From contig RAYE01000009.1 in NCBI GenBank assembly GCA_003612285.1, positions 46,864-110,863 of the forward strand: a DNA stretch of 64,000 nucleotides. Reading direction: 5' to 3'. Under the pieces are notes generated by a model. That model was not told the DNA's origin. It saw nothing but the letters and a program-made list of their open reading frames with translations, and did not search any database. Positions 9,101-18,583 of this stretch are shown piece by piece. Origin of the DNA: a bacterium D16-51. Lineage in GTDB: Bacteria > Bacillota > Clostridia > Lachnospirales > Lachnospiraceae. Within the stretch, counting starts at the first letter, position 1. Each line of letters starts with the position of its first letter. A program made the translations under genes and the position numbers.

Positions 9101-10136
9101 GGGATAGTATGGCGCGTACCAGTACGATGGCAAGCGGGCCTAAAAAAATACCGGTAACGCCAAAGAGCTGGATTCCAATAAAGATAGCGGCAAGCATAAA
9201 AAACGGGCTTAACCCAAGCCCTTTCCCAAGGAGCTTTGCTTCTAAAAATTCGCGTACAAATAAGGTGATAAGGTAAGTTGTAATTAGGATAGCGGCAGTA
9301 TAGTATTCCCGGTTCAGGAATGCATAAATTGCCCACGGCAGGAAAATAAAGCCGCTTCCAAGCACTGGGAATGCATCAAAAATAGAGATTCCCATGCCAA
9401 ACAGGAAAAAATATGGATTGTGGATGCAAAAAAGCCCAAGTGAGCAGACAATCCAGTTGATAATTAAAATTGTGCCTTCTGCTTTCAAATAAGCTAGCCC
9501 ACTGTCTTTAAGGCGTACAAGGACAGAGTGGATTGGGACAAAAAAGGAGCTGTTTCTGAATTTTTTATGAAGCGGCTCCATTTCTTTTACCAGGATAATC
9601 ATGGAAATAATTAAAATGATCAATGTGGCAAAAAACTGAAAAGAGCCTGAAAGGCAGTTAACCAGTGCTTTTCCGGCATTTGTTGTCAGGTTTTTTGTGC
9701 TGGTCTGTTCAAAATCGCTCATCCGCTGTTCTAAAAAGGCATAGACTGTGCCATTTTCAAGACATAAATAATAGTCAATGCAGTGGCAGAGCCGTGTTGT
9801 CTGCTGGTAAAGCGTGGATTCTAAAAGTTGTCGGTATACAGGGAAGTTACTAAAAAAAAGGCGGAGCTGTGTAATGATTTTCCATCCAATAAACAGGAAA
9901 AGGGAAGCGACAATAGCGAAAAAACCAAATAACGTCCCATAATGTGAAAGAAATTGCGGTAATTTCCATTTTCGATGAAGAAAGCACATCATTGGGTACA
10001 GCGCCCGCATAAGGATATAGGCAAGTAAAAAAGGGAATGCAAGTGGAAGCAGATAGCGAAAAGCCAGATAAACACCTGACGAAACAATTAGGAGCCGGAA
10101 AAACTGATAAGCAAGAGATGATTTGTCCATATGCAT
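9093..10136 (-). CDS. AI-2E/YtvI-family transporter
   Basis: A 347-residue integral membrane protein. Several hydrophobic stretches are obvious: about residues 10-45, 60-85, 165-190, 225-265, 275-295 and 300-345. The C-terminal GLSPFFMLAAIFIGIQLFG followed by GIFLGPLAIVLVRA is typical of the AI-2E exporter family, which in Clostridia includes the sporulation protein YtvI. The start is ATG 10136 (a second in-frame ATG lies at 10130), with AAAGGG upstream on the minus strand. Substrate unknown. Convergent with the CobW-like gene, with an 8-bp overlap. Confidence 0.85.
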   Translation of the reverse strand: MHMDKSSLAYQFFRLLIVSSGVYLAFRYLLPLAFPFLLAYILMRALYPMMCFLHRKWKLPQFLSHYGTLFGFFAIVASLFLFIGWKIITQLRLFFSNFPVYRQLLESTLYQQTTRLCHCIDYYLCLENGTVYAFLEQRMSDFEQTSTKNLTTNAGKALVNCLSGSFQFFATLIILIISMIILVKEMEPLHKKFRNSSFFVPIHSVLVRLKDSGLAYLKAEGTILIINWIVCSLGLFCIHNPYFFLFGMGISIFDAFPVLGSGFIFLPWAIYAFLNREYYTAAILITTYLITLFVREFLEAKLLGKGLGLSPFFMLAAIFIGIQLFGVTGIFLGPLAIVLVRAILSLN

Positions 10137-10146
10137 ATTGCCCTTT

Positions 10147-10331
10147 CTTAGAGAGTGTCTTAAAATTCATTCCGGGAACTTATAGTTCCTTACAATCTGC
10201 CACTCCCCGCTTTGTGCTATATTTGCCTCAAATTTAGTCAATGCAGCCCGCTGCACCTCCTTATTTTGAGCCAAATCTACCACAAGGTATGAAGCACATC
10301 CTGCAAAAAAGTAATTTTCAGACACGTTCTA
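10147..10331. repeat. MITE-like element of about 185 bp
   Basis: The segment starts AGAGAGTGTCTTAAAATT and ends, read from the other strand, AGAACGTGTCTGAAAATTA. These ends resemble each other and the AGAGCGTGTTTGAAAATTA end of the 53-bp repeats at 10781 and 23190. No coding frame is convincing inside. It is probably a non-autonomous element or an end-derived relic of an insertion sequence. Between it and 10780 I see only the hairpin at 10504-10530 and AT-rich DNA. Confidence 0.45.
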
Positions 10332-10503
10332 GTTTTTAGATATCTGTAAATAGTAACGGTAATGATATTGCTGCAGTTTATTCTGTACCAAAAAAGGCTG
10401 TACTATACATATTGTTTCGGTTATGGAATGCTGTAACTTTTTCCTGATTAAATGTACTTTTTTTGTTGGAATGGTGCGGGTGTCGTTGCGTACGCGAAAA
10501 TAA

Positions 10504-10530
10504 AAAGGACTGCCGCAACAGCAGTCCTTT
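10504..10530. terminator. orphan hairpin followed by a tiny ORF
   Basis: AAAGGACTGC, a 7-nt loop CGCAACA, then GCAGTCCTTT: a perfect 10-bp stem with flanking A and T runs. Just after it, AAGGAGAAGGT precedes ATGAAAAAATTTTAA (10544-10558), a four-codon frame with a good ribosome binding site. This looks like the remains of a leader or the start of a deleted gene. Nothing else is recognisable in 10560-10780. Confidence 0.5.
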
Positions 10531-10780
10531 ATAAGGAGAAGGTATGAAAAAATTTTAAGCACTTATCAAATGATTGTCTGCTTCATTTGATAATCCTATT
10601 ATATGGGACAATTATGAACGTCGGGTGATATACATATGAAGAATTTGTTAACGTTTTTTTGAAACTTATGAACAATTTTGAACAATTAGGAATTTAATAG
10701 TAATATTTAAAAGTCTTTGAAAGCCATCTGTTTCTAAATCGTCAAATTGCACAAAAAGTGTTATTTTTTAACAGTTCCTT

Positions 10781-10833
10781 AGAGCGTGTTTGAAAATTAA
10801 ATATTGCACAAATTTACTGCCCCCGGCAATTCC
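10781..10833 (+). repeat. left copy of a 53-bp perfect inverted repeat
   Basis: Begins AGAGCGTGTTTGAAAATT and ends CCCCCGGCAATTCC. The reverse complement of this 53-bp block is found at 23138-23190 without a mismatch. The two copies face each other around the 12.3-kb accessory region. Ends like this suggest an insertion-sequence terminus or a mobile intergenic repeat. Confidence 0.85.
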
Positions 10834-11002
10834 CAAATTTTACCAATGGCACACCGCCTGCGCTTGGATGGGAAACTCTTAATAATTTCTTAGGAATAGA
10901 ACAATCAAATATTAATGTACAGCATCTTCAGATATGTTATCTTTTAAAAGCCGTGAATAGATAACTTTAAATGACAATTATTTATAAATGGGGGTGCTGC
11001 AA

Positions 11003-11785
11003 ATGAATGAACAAATAAAGAAACAGAGAAGGCAAAATAAAAAGCAGGAAAAGCGTTTTTCGCTGTTTACTAAAATTTCTATAATAGTATTTCTTTGCTG
11101 CATTCTGTTAATTGCAAAAATAGGGTTTCAGTTATTTGGTTCTATTTCAGATACCATGCTGTCAGATAAGGGCAGCTCATTCTCACAGGTAACCCATGCA
11201 AAGAATGTACCAAAAGAAACGTCAAAGAGGTTTGAATCAGAAACAGACTGGCAATTGATTCTTGTAAATCATTCGAATCCTATTCCGGAGAATTATCAGG
11301 TAAGTTTGACAAAGTTAAGAAATAATCAGTCTGTTGACAGCAGGATTTATCCGGCTTTGCAGGATATGTTTGATGATATGAGGGAAGCTGGACTGATGCC
11401 AGTGATTTCTTCTTCTTATCGGACGGCACAAAAACAGCAGTCGCTTTTAGACGAGAAAATTACTGCATATAAAAAGGAGGGATATTCAGATAATGAAGCG
11501 GAAAAACTTGCCAGAAAGTGGGTTGCACCTCCCGGTACCAGTGAACATCAGCTTGGTATGGCAGTAGATATCACCTCGCTTGACCGTAATGAGCAGGAGC
11601 CTTCTGTCATATGGAAATGGTTATTGGAAAACAGTTATAAGTATGGTTTTATTCTCCGCTATCCAGAAGGGAAGGAAGATATCACGGGCACAATTTATGA
11701 ACCGTGGCATTTCCGTTATGTTGGCGGGCAGGCTGCCAGGGAGATTATGGAGCGGGGGATTTGCCTGGAGGAATATTTGGAGTGA
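11003..11785 (+). CDS. VanY-like D-alanyl-D-alanine carboxypeptidase, membrane anchored
   Basis: A 260-residue peptidase that trims the terminal D-Ala of peptidoglycan stem peptides. An N-terminal Lys/Arg-rich segment precedes one transmembrane helix (about residues 24-46). The LAS-family zinc site is visible: SSYRTAQKQQ, then SEHQLGMAVDIT (His and Asp ligands) and EPWHFRYVG (third ligand His). ATG 11003 is preferred because GGGGGTG lies just upstream; an in-frame ATG at 10988 would add five residues. No vancomycin-resistance genes accompany it, so a housekeeping role is more likely. Confidence 0.88.
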   Translation: MNEQIKKQRRQNKKQEKRFSLFTKISIIVFLCCILLIAKIGFQLFGSISDTMLSDKGSSFSQVTHAKNVPKETSKRFESETDWQLILVNHSNPIPENYQVSLTKLRNNQSVDSRIYPALQDMFDDMREAGLMPVISSSYRTAQKQQSLLDEKITAYKKEGYSDNEAEKLARKWVAPPGTSEHQLGMAVDITSLDRNEQEPSVIWKWLLENSYKYGFILRYPEGKEDITGTIYEPWHFRYVGGQAAREIMERGICLEEYLE

Positions 11786-11839
11786 TGGATTCCAAATATT
11801 CCTCCCCAATAGGCTGTGGCAAGCAAATTGGCTGTGCAG

Positions 11840-12448
11840 CTAATCCTTTAATATATTTTCAACAACAAAACGAATATCTTCAATTTCTGCCGCCATCTGT
11901 TGATATTCTGCCTCCTGCTTTGGATCGCCTGGATCCCATTGCACGTCGCCCGGGTAATGCAGGATGTAGGTGCTGTCCTTGGTGGAAAACAGATAGCGGT
12001 AACCTGTAAAATCAAGTCCGTTTTCTTCAAACTGCTCTGGCGTCATAGAACCTTTATATCTAACAATATAAAATAGAACTCCGCTGCCAAAAGAGTCTTC
12101 GGATTCGGATTTCTCTTTTGCCTGTTTATTGTAGACAATATAATTTTGTTCGTGTTTTGCAACAGAATATTTGCCTTCCCAGCTATCAGGTAAATACATT
12201 GTAAGATTAATGTCTTCCAATACTGCCATTTCCTGTTTTGCGGGGACTTCTACTACAACCTCCTGGGCAAAGGCAAATGCCCCAGCGCTAAAGCTGCAGG
12301 TCATCAGGGCAATGGCGGCGGCGATTCCAGTAAATGCCCTGATTCTTTTATGGTGGTGTTCCTTCCTGTAATTTGGAATCTGTTCAGCCTGCCAGACAAG
12401 TTTTTCATCAATATTGCCGATGTGTTCTGAAAGTTGTTTTTTATTCAT
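11840..12448 (-). CDS. probable anti-sigma factor, single-pass membrane protein
   Basis: A 202-residue protein without a named domain I can identify. It has a cytoplasmic N-terminal part with a charged helix (about residues 1-36), one membrane helix (about 38-62) and an extracellular beta-rich domain (about 63-202). It overlaps the stop of the ECF sigma gene by 4 bp (ATGA), and this sigma/membrane protein pairing is the usual layout of an ECF sigma factor with its anti-sigma factor. The signal it senses is unknown. Confidence 0.65.
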   Translation of the reverse strand: MNKKQLSEHIGNIDEKLVWQAEQIPNYRKEHHHKRIRAFTGIAAAIALMTCSFSAGAFAFAQEVVVEVPAKQEMAVLEDINLTMYLPDSWEGKYSVAKHEQNYIVYNKQAKEKSESEDSFGSGVLFYIVRYKGSMTPEQFEENGLDFTGYRYLFSTKDSTYILHYPGDVQWDPGDPKQEAEYQQMAAEIEDIRFVVENILKD

Positions 12449-13002
12449 AGCGCAATCCCCTCGCTTTCTAAATGCCTTTTTAATTTTTGGCGCATTCCAT
12501 ATAACATAGACTTTACTTTCCCCTGGCTAAATCCGGTATGTGTGCAGATTGTTTCAATGGAATCAAAATACCAATAGCGCCTGATAAAAATATTTCGTTT
12601 TTCCTCGCTCTGCTGCCAGAGAAATTCACTGATTAAATCTTCTATAAATTTTTTTTCGATTTCTGATTCAATATAATCTGTGCCAGAAACACATTCCCCT
12701 AATTCTTCAAATGAAATAACGGCAGAACGGTTCCGTTTTGCTGCGGTACAGTATTCGTATTTTTTTAATGCCAGATTTCTGGTAATTTTGCTGACAAATG
12801 CGGAAAACTTGTTTGGGCGTTGTGTCGGGATTGCATTCCAGACAGCAAGCCAGGTATCATTAACACATTCTTCGCTGTCTTCATAACTTGAAAGAATATT
12901 ATTGGCAATATACGCGCAAAGTTTCCCATATTTAGAAGATGTTTCCCGGATAGCACCCTCATCCCTCTCCCAGTACATTTCAATTATTTTTTTATCATCC
13001 AC
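12445..13002 (-). CDS. ECF-type RNA polymerase sigma factor
   Basis: A 185-residue protein. Residues about 15-80 form sigma region 2 (DEGAIRETSSKYGKLCAYIA, DSEECVNDTWLAVWNAIP) and about 125-180 region 4 (a YWYFDSIETICTHTGFS helix-turn-helix). Start GTG 13002 is chosen because GGAGGT (13011-13016, minus strand) is 8 bp upstream; the open frame continues to 13050 without a better site. It is translationally coupled to the membrane protein downstream. A promoter of its own type was not identified. Confidence 0.88.
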   Translation of the reverse strand: MDDKKIIEMYWERDEGAIRETSSKYGKLCAYIANNILSSYEDSEECVNDTWLAVWNAIPTQRPNKFSAFVSKITRNLALKKYEYCTAAKRNRSAVISFEELGECVSGTDYIESEIEKKFIEDLISEFLWQQSEEKRNIFIRRYWYFDSIETICTHTGFSQGKVKSMLYGMRQKLKRHLESEGIAL

Positions 13003-13219
13003 ACATAAAAACCTCCATTCTATAAGGTTAGGATTGTAAATAATTAACAAATCCTGATTTCTGCGTACGCTGTTTCACTATATATGTACGATTTTAGAGC
13101 CTTACGTTGTAATGCACTTATAAAATTTTGTTGTTTTTGCATTTCCAATAATTTTTCGGATGTACTATTTTAAAGTTCCTGTTGCTGCTTGTCAAGGACG
13201 TATTCATCACTTTTTCTTG

Positions 13220-13486
13220 ATGGGGCGCGGCACAGAATACGGGCTTGAACAGGTTTACAACGTGGTTGACAGCCGATACCGAAGTCAAAAACCGCTGATA
13301 GTCACAACAAACCTCACGCTGGAGGAATTGCAGCACCCGGAGGACACCGCCCATGCCCGGATTTATGACCGCCTGCTTGAAATGTGCTGCCCGGTATTCT
13401 TCACCGGGGAGAACATCAGAAAACCCACGGCACAGGGGAAAATGGAACGGTTAAAAGGACTGATGAACGGAAAGGAGAGCCTATGA
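13220..13486 (+). pseudogene. C-terminal fragment of a DnaC/IstB-like ATPase from a conjugative transposon
   Basis: The segment GRGTEYGLEQVYNVVDSRYR, then PLIVTTNLTLEELQHPEDTAHARIYDRLLEM, is the C-terminal half of the DnaC-like ATP-binding protein found in Tn916-type and related elements. The Walker A half is missing: sequence upstream of about 13220 is unrelated. It is followed at 13483 by the start of another transposon gene, so this is a relic of an integrated element. Confidence 0.75.
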
Positions 13487-13611
13487 ACAATGACACCAGC
13501 AAGACCAGCCGCACCACCGCCCCTCTGGACGCGAAGCCTGACCTTGTGGAGCGGATAGGGAATACCACCTTTGACATACATATCCATTTCAGCGAAACGA
13601 GCCGGGAAACC
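13483..13611 (+). pseudogene. N-terminal fragment of a small transposon protein (TnpW-like)
   Basis: ATG 13483 overlaps the previous stop and has AAAGGAGAGC upstream. The frame reads MNNDTSKTSRTTAPLDAKPD, then RIGNTTFDIHIHFSETS, resembling the small TnpW-like protein that follows the DnaC-like gene in Clostridial elements. After about 13611 the frame runs into IS110 sequence, so the gene is truncated by that junction. Confidence 0.55.
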
Positions 13612-13613
13612 CT

Positions 13614-13975
13614 TCAAGATCATTCATTCCGATCCCCAGTCCCGGGAGCTTGCTGTCACAAAAATAAAAGAAGCACAAGAGACGTATTCTCTTGAAAGCC
13701 GCTGCTTCCTCGAGTCCACCGGGATCTACCATATCCCGCTCCTGTGCTTCCTTCATGTTAAGGGTTTTGACTGCTCTGTCATTAATCCTATCATCACTAA
13801 GAATAGCACAAACATGAGCATAAGGAAACTCCACAATGATAAATTTGATTCAAAAAAGGTTGCCAAAGTGGGGCTGGATGCTTCCCAGAAGACCTCCATT
13901 GTCCCTGACGATGCTGTGATCAGCCTGCGCAGCCTTGTAAGGGATTATTATTACTTTAACGTGAGTTCGACAAAA
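13614..13975 (+). pseudogene. IS110-family transposase fragment
   Basis: The segment SRCFLESTGIYHIPLLCFL, then INPIITKNSTNMSIRKLHNDK, matches the N-terminal (DEDD) half of IS110 transposases. The N-terminal catalytic Asp region is missing at the junction with the TnpW-like gene, and the 3' end is cut at the IS982 terminal repeat (13957). The remaining half is not found on the other side of that element, so this is a deletion junction and not a simple interrupted gene. Confidence 0.75.
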
Positions 13976-15060
13976 TAAAAATCCATAAGCAAGGTTCTAT
14001 GGTATAATTTAAATGACCATTAAAAAGATTACCAAAGGAGAACAAGCTTATGGGCGATTTAATTATATCAGTATTTTATGAAATTGACAACTTTTGTAAA
14101 GAATTTATTCCTTATATGGAACAACAATGCATACAGACTGGTGACAAGCCCGTTTCACTAGAACTTCCAAGCCGTCTTACTTTAAGTGGGGCAATGACCA
14201 TATGTGCTGTATTCCACTTGTCTGGTTACAGGACATTTAAGTGGTTTTACCAGAAACTGGTTTTAAAAAATTACCGTAAATTTTTTCCAAATCTTGTAAG
14301 TTATAACCGTTTTGTGGAACTTATGCCATATACTGCACTGCCAGTGGTGTTTTTTGCACATTCACGCTGTGGGAAATGTACTGGCATAAGTTTTGCAGAT
14401 TCTACAACTATTGATGTATGTGACAGCCACAGGATACAGCAGCACAGGGTATTTAAAGACATTGCACAGAGAGGGAAAAGTTCCACAGGGTGGTTTTATG
14501 GTTTTATACTGCACATTTCAATAAATGACAGGGGTGAAATACTTAATTTCTGCCTTACTTGTGGGAATAAAGATGACAGGAATCCTGAAGTTATGGGACA
14601 TCTTACAAAAAATATTTTTGGAAAGCTTTTTGCAGATAAGGGCTGTATTTCTAAAAAATTAGCCGGCCAGTTTCAAAAAAATGGCATCCAGCTTGTTACA
14701 AAACAAAAAAAGAATTCCAAAACCAAGAGCCTTATGGAACTTTCTGATAAAATACTTCTAGGAAAACGTGCTGTAATAGAATCTGTAAATGATTTTCTTA
14801 AAAATATATGCCAGATAGAACATTCCAGACACAGGAGCTGCTGCAATTTTGTAGTAAATCTGGTATCTGGCATTGCCGCTTATTCTTTTTTACCTAAAAA
14901 GCCATCTATACAACCATGGAACAATGCAATTCCATGTAGAATTTTATAATTACTAACAGCAAATATGCATTCGTTAAATATACGATTTGTCAAAAATTGC
15001 AATAATGAACTAAAATTTAAAACTATCTCCTTTGTTTTATTTTATATCGAACTCACGTTA
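13957..15060 (+). mobile_element. IS982-like insertion sequence
   Basis: Bounded by 14-bp perfect inverted repeats TAACGTGAGTTCGA (13957-13970) and its complement at 15047-15060, with a further A/T-rich near-match inside. It encloses one transposase gene. A clear target duplication was not found, and flanking sequences on the two sides are unrelated (IS110 fragment on the left, a different reading frame on the right), suggesting rearrangement after insertion. Confidence 0.8.
14050..14949 (+). CDS. IS982-family transposase
   Basis: A 299-residue DDE transposase. Core features: FADSTTIDVCDSHR (first Asp), the middle block FYGFILHISINDRGEILNF, then LFADKGCISKKLAGQF (second Asp) and RAVIESVNDFLKNICQIEHSRHRS (Glu, terminal helix), a pattern typical of IS982. 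The length is that of the complete family. AAAGGAGAACAAGCTT precedes the ATG. It appears intact, so the element may still move. Confidence 0.85.
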   Translation: MGDLIISVFYEIDNFCKEFIPYMEQQCIQTGDKPVSLELPSRLTLSGAMTICAVFHLSGYRTFKWFYQKLVLKNYRKFFPNLVSYNRFVELMPYTALPVVFFAHSRCGKCTGISFADSTTIDVCDSHRIQQHRVFKDIAQRGKSSTGWFYGFILHISINDRGEILNFCLTCGNKDDRNPEVMGHLTKNIFGKLFADKGCISKKLAGQFQKNGIQLVTKQKKNSKTKSLMELSDKILLGKRAVIESVNDFLKNICQIEHSRHRSCCNFVVNLVSGIAAYSFLPKKPSIQPWNNAIPCRIL

Positions 15061-15092
15061 TTTATTATTCCCCATTATCCATTTTCTTCCCC

Positions 15093-15458
15093 TTGCCGGA
15101 CACCGGATATGAGAATCCCCGAACAGTGCTGTGTGAATATTATAAAGAATTTAATGAACAGATTGCTTCACTGGAAGAACAGGGATATTCTATTACTTAC
15201 CAGAACAGTGAGGACGGTGTACCCGTATCGAACTTCAATGATACCCTGATGGTGTATATGGTAAAGTATGGCACCGGACAGGTAGGATTTGTGATGGACG
15301 ATGCGGGTAAAAAGCATTTGAAGGAAGTTTTTGATGAGATGAATTACTGTGATAATTCCAGCGGCAAGACACAGATTCCGGCGGGGGAATCGCTGGGGGG
15401 GGGGAAGTCGTTACCACAGGCTGCTGTAACTGTTCCCAGTGTTGTGGGAAATGGATAA
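15093..15458 (+). CDS. hypothetical protein, probably a truncated remnant
   Basis: A 121-residue frame starting just outside the right IS982 repeat. Residues about 12-90 look protein-like (NEQIASLEEQGYSITYQN, GVPVSNFNDTLMVYMVKYG, GFVMDDAGKKHLKEVFDEMNY), while the C-terminal 30 residues are low quality around a run of nine G (from 15397). I do not recognise a family. It probably lost its 5' part when the insertion sequence arrived. Confidence 0.4.
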   Translation: MPDTGYENPRTVLCEYYKEFNEQIASLEEQGYSITYQNSEDGVPVSNFNDTLMVYMVKYGTGQVGFVMDDAGKKHLKEVFDEMNYCDNSSGKTQIPAGESLGGGKSLPQAAVTVPSVVGNG

Positions 15459-15587
15459 GCCTTTGCATCCATGCGCTCTGCTGCCAATGTGCTTATGCTG
15501 TCAAGTTTAAAGTTCAGCACACCGATCACAGTAGCCGAAAATTTATTATCAATAATTTCCTTTAAACATCCCATCCCATTACCCCGT

Positions 15588-15974
15588 CTATTTCCTACAA
15601 TCTGCAGTTTCCGCATACTTCTTCTGTTCCTCTATCAGTGCACTGAGCATTTCCTCGATATCCTTCCATCTGCTGTATCTGAGGTACTCATACTTTATGC
15701 AGAGCTGGTAGAGCGTCTCAATGACATTCTCATACATAAGGCACGCATTTATATGTTCCTTCTCAATATTTTCCGCATATTGGAAGAATTCATAGATGCA
15801 CTCGTAAAAACGGATCACATTGCAGTTTTCATATACCTCCGCAGCAGGAGAAGCGGGCATACGGTACTTAAATATCGTATGCTCTGTTTCAATGCGTTTC
15901 CTAAGCTCTATTTCCCTGTCCGACATATTGCCGCGCCTCATCATATTCGCCACTTCCTCATGCAGCAAGCTCAA
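15588..15974 (-). CDS. hypothetical protein
   Basis: A 128-residue, mostly helical, charged protein (EIELRKRIETEHTIFKYRM, VIRFYECIYEFFQYAENI). It overlaps the end of the DUF5688-like gene upstream by 17 bp in another frame. I do not recognise the family. The overlap could mean that it was once part of a longer DUF5688 reading frame or a coupled gene. Confidence 0.45.
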   Translation of the reverse strand: MSLLHEEVANMMRRGNMSDREIELRKRIETEHTIFKYRMPASPAAEVYENCNVIRFYECIYEFFQYAENIEKEHINACLMYENVIETLYQLCIKYEYLRYSRWKDIEEMLSALIEEQKKYAETADCRK

Positions 15975-16698
15975 TCCGCCTGCTCAGTCTGCAGTAGTGG
16001 TACACATGACTGGAAAGGATCTCCGTATCCACAGCCCCGTTCAGCTTACAGGTATTGGAAAGCACATACATTGCCGCTATGTCTATACTGCCGCACACGG
16101 CGCTTACCTCCTCCGGCGGACAATTCGCTGCTTCTGCCAGCGCATCCATAACCGGCTGAATCCGGCTCCTGTCGTTCTGTTCCATGCTTTCCTTAAACTG
16201 CTTGTATAAATCATCTTCCTTCACATCCCAATATTCCATATGCGCATTTGTCGCCTGGATGCTTGCACACCCCTCATCTCCGTCTCGCGTGATATCCACA
16301 AAATAAGTCAGGGAAAGGTCGAAGAAATTCCCATGCGGCATTTCCGTCAAAGCCCCGCTGTTCTTCTCTGTGTTGACCAGCCTACCGTTCAGGCTGGAAC
16401 GGGCTTTGGAATAATCCAAAATCTCCGAAATATTAAAACACTTCTCCGGCTTCATTTTTTCATATACTTCTAAAACCGAATCAATAACGCCGTCCATGTC
16501 CTTATGCCCGTTCTGATAGTCGTAATACAGACCTTCCGTATAGATATTTGGTGCCACGTTGCTGCTGTTATCCCGGATGATGATGCCGGAAAACACCACT
16601 TCATTGTTTTTCTTTGTATCTTGCGGGAAAATAACTGCCCCAGGCATCCTCTTTTTTAATTCCTTGATCAGTTCCTCCCGAAATTCATGATTCGTCAT
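15958..16698 (-). CDS. DUF5688-like protein
   Basis: A 246-residue protein. The pattern NISEILDYSKARSSLNGRLVNTE, LTEMPHGNFFDLSLTYFVDI and ASIQATNAHMEYWDVKEDDL matches proteins annotated as DUF5688, common in Lachnospiraceae and of unknown function. The family is usually a little longer, so the C-terminus may be shortened here. The start ATG lies 18 bp after the stop of the next upstream gene on the minus strand. Confidence 0.55.
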   Translation of the reverse strand: MTNHEFREELIKELKKRMPGAVIFPQDTKKNNEVVFSGIIIRDNSSNVAPNIYTEGLYYDYQNGHKDMDGVIDSVLEVYEKMKPEKCFNISEILDYSKARSSLNGRLVNTEKNSGALTEMPHGNFFDLSLTYFVDITRDGDEGCASIQATNAHMEYWDVKEDDLYKQFKESMEQNDRSRIQPVMDALAEAANCPPEEVSAVCGSIDIAAMYVLSNTCKLNGAVDTEILSSHVYHYCRLSRRIELAA

Positions 16699-16716
16699 GC
16701 TGCCTCTTCCTGTTCT

Positions 16717-17256
16717 TTACGCCGCCGATTTTGTCTTTTTCAGGCTGTTAATCGCATTTTTATAGGTTGTCTCGGACATCTCCGCAATGCTGGATACGCC
16801 GTAACGCTCCAGGACAGCATCCAAAGCAACGCCCGTCCCCGCCAGTTCCTTGTTGATTGCCTCGACATGGGCGTTCTCCGCTTCCTTTGCCTTCCCTGAT
16901 CCCGTTGCTTTTCCTGCTGTCTTTGGCTTGTCCGCTGTCCCCTGCTGTGCTTTCGCTTTCTGTGCGCCGCTTCCCCTGTCTGCAAGCGAGTAAATCAGAC
17001 TGCCATCCTGATTGATAATGGCAAGCCTGGTGATCTCCCGGTTGTCGTTATAGGAAATGCTTTGGACGGTAAACTTATCATAGGTGTAATATTTCCTGTT
17101 ATTCCCTTCGCCTTTGCTCTGGATGTTTGCCTTTGATGCCGGAACCCAGATAAAAGGCGCCGTATAATAAACCAGGCGTATCCTTGTCATCTCCCATATA
17201 TTCCGCTGTTGCCACAACGCATTTTCCGGCAGGAATTTCTTTGTCTCCATCCTCAT
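16717..17256 (-). CDS. hypothetical protein with Ala/Lys-rich linker, 5' end uncertain
   Basis: A 179-residue frame. Residues about 40-90 (SKANIQSKGEGNNRKYYTYD, VQSISYNDNREITRLAIIN) look like a real domain; residues about 95-130 are a low-complexity Ala/Lys/Gly linker; the last 40 (LAGTGVALDAVLERYGVSSI, then AEMSETTYKNAINSLKKTK) form a small helical domain resembling C-termini of phage-type recombination proteins. The first 35 residues are a shifted reading of the broken surface protein next door, so the true N-terminus was probably lost in a deletion. Function not assigned. Confidence 0.4.
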   Translation of the reverse strand: MRMETKKFLPENALWQQRNIWEMTRIRLVYYTAPFIWVPASKANIQSKGEGNNRKYYTYDKFTVQSISYNDNREITRLAIINQDGSLIYSLADRGSGAQKAKAQQGTADKPKTAGKATGSGKAKEAENAHVEAINKELAGTGVALDAVLERYGVSSIAEMSETTYKNAINSLKKTKSAA

Positions 17257-18357
17257 TCTGCCATTCCCAGCCTTCTGGAAGAACCAAAGACTCAGATGCC
17301 TTTTTTACAGTATTCGCTACAACAATCTCGCTCTGGGGGATATTCTTTCTTCCCTATGGCTCCTATATCTGCAGTAGCCGTTGTTGAAGACAGGATATAA
17401 TTGTCCTTGCCCTCTCCAATAATCCCTATATCTTCTGCAATGATGGATTTATCCTTGCCGATTTCTGAATCCGCATATCTGATTTTGCCGCTGGCTGAAA
17501 CATTTTCATCTTCTATAATTCCTTCCAAACGAATGGAAAGTGTGTTCTCTGCCCCGTCAATGCTGTCAGAACCATCGTATATTTTCGATATGCTTCCCTC
17601 AATATATGGCGTTACCGTTTTCGGGGTCATTGCCGTCAAATACAGCGACTGTCCACGCATTACTCCCGCCTTTTTCCTTTGTCATGCGGTAGCTTTCATC
17701 CAGGTCTAAGTTTGCGCTCAAAAACTGGTCTTCTTCCCGGTAAGCCGTATAGAAAACGGAAGAAAGCCTGATATTGTATGCCAGGTAAACCGGGTTGTTC
17801 GCCTCTGCAGCCTTAACCGATGATATTGCTCCCTTAATGACATCAAGGTTTTCATCCACATAGTAGTTTGTCCCGGCTTTCGTATCATCACTGATGGATG
17901 GTGAACGCAGCCACCCATCGCCGTTCACAAAACTCCTGCTTGCAGACGGCGTCCGGTCATGGGAAAAACCATATTCTTCATGCGCAATTTCCCTCGCATC
18001 CAGCAGGAACAGTTTCTCGCCGTCCAGCCCTGCATATCCCAATTCCACGGTTATTTCCTCCCAGTCTTTATGGCTGTCATTATAATTGTTGATAAGCGCC
18101 GCCATCTGCGCCTTGCTGAACAGCCGCTTGGCAATATTATCGGGATAATAAGTATGTGGGCTTTCTATTTCCGTTTCACCTATGAGATACAGGTACATGC
18201 CGCTGTATTTCCAGTCATTTACACATTTCTGTCCGTTGTCCGTTTTTTTGTTCCACCAATAGATATCGCAGCTCACCTGGCCGTCACTTACCGTAAATAT
18301 GCTGTGTTCCCCGTCCCTGCTAAAATCCGTTGTATCTGCATCAAGCAGCCTTCCCAT
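17099..18357 (-). pseudogene. broken secreted surface protein (DUF6273-like plus YDG-type repeats)
   Basis: Three consecutive minus-strand frames read as one decayed gene. The first (17599-18357) carries a DUF6273-like domain (FVNGDGWLRSPSISDD, VYLAYNIRLSSVFY). The second (17292-17660) is shifted in frame and has the YDG-type repeat SISKIYDGSDSIDGAENTLS. The third (17099-17287) has LPEGWEWQNEDGDKEIPAGK, VVATAEYMGDDKDTPG. The 5' end with a signal peptide and the 3' anchor are both missing. Such proteins are exposed on the surface of gut Clostridia. Confidence 0.6.
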
Positions 18358-18583
18358 AATCCTGTGGAATCTTCTGCCGCTATTTACACATTTCTGATAT
18401 CCTCCTCTTATACCAAACCAGCCATCAAACCGTTATGGGGTTATGATAACATCATGGTTTTTAAGGATATACTAATGGCAATGCACTGGATAAACAATGG
18501 GATGGGGTGCGTATATTGATTAAGCACAAGAATGCGAATTACAATCTTGATATTGACATATTCCCAAAAACAGACGCCGGGCC

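Noticed and set aside
13957..15060. IS982 as a clean insertion into the IS110 transposase gene
   Set aside because: The second half of the IS110 gene is not found beyond the right terminal repeat, and no target duplication is evident.
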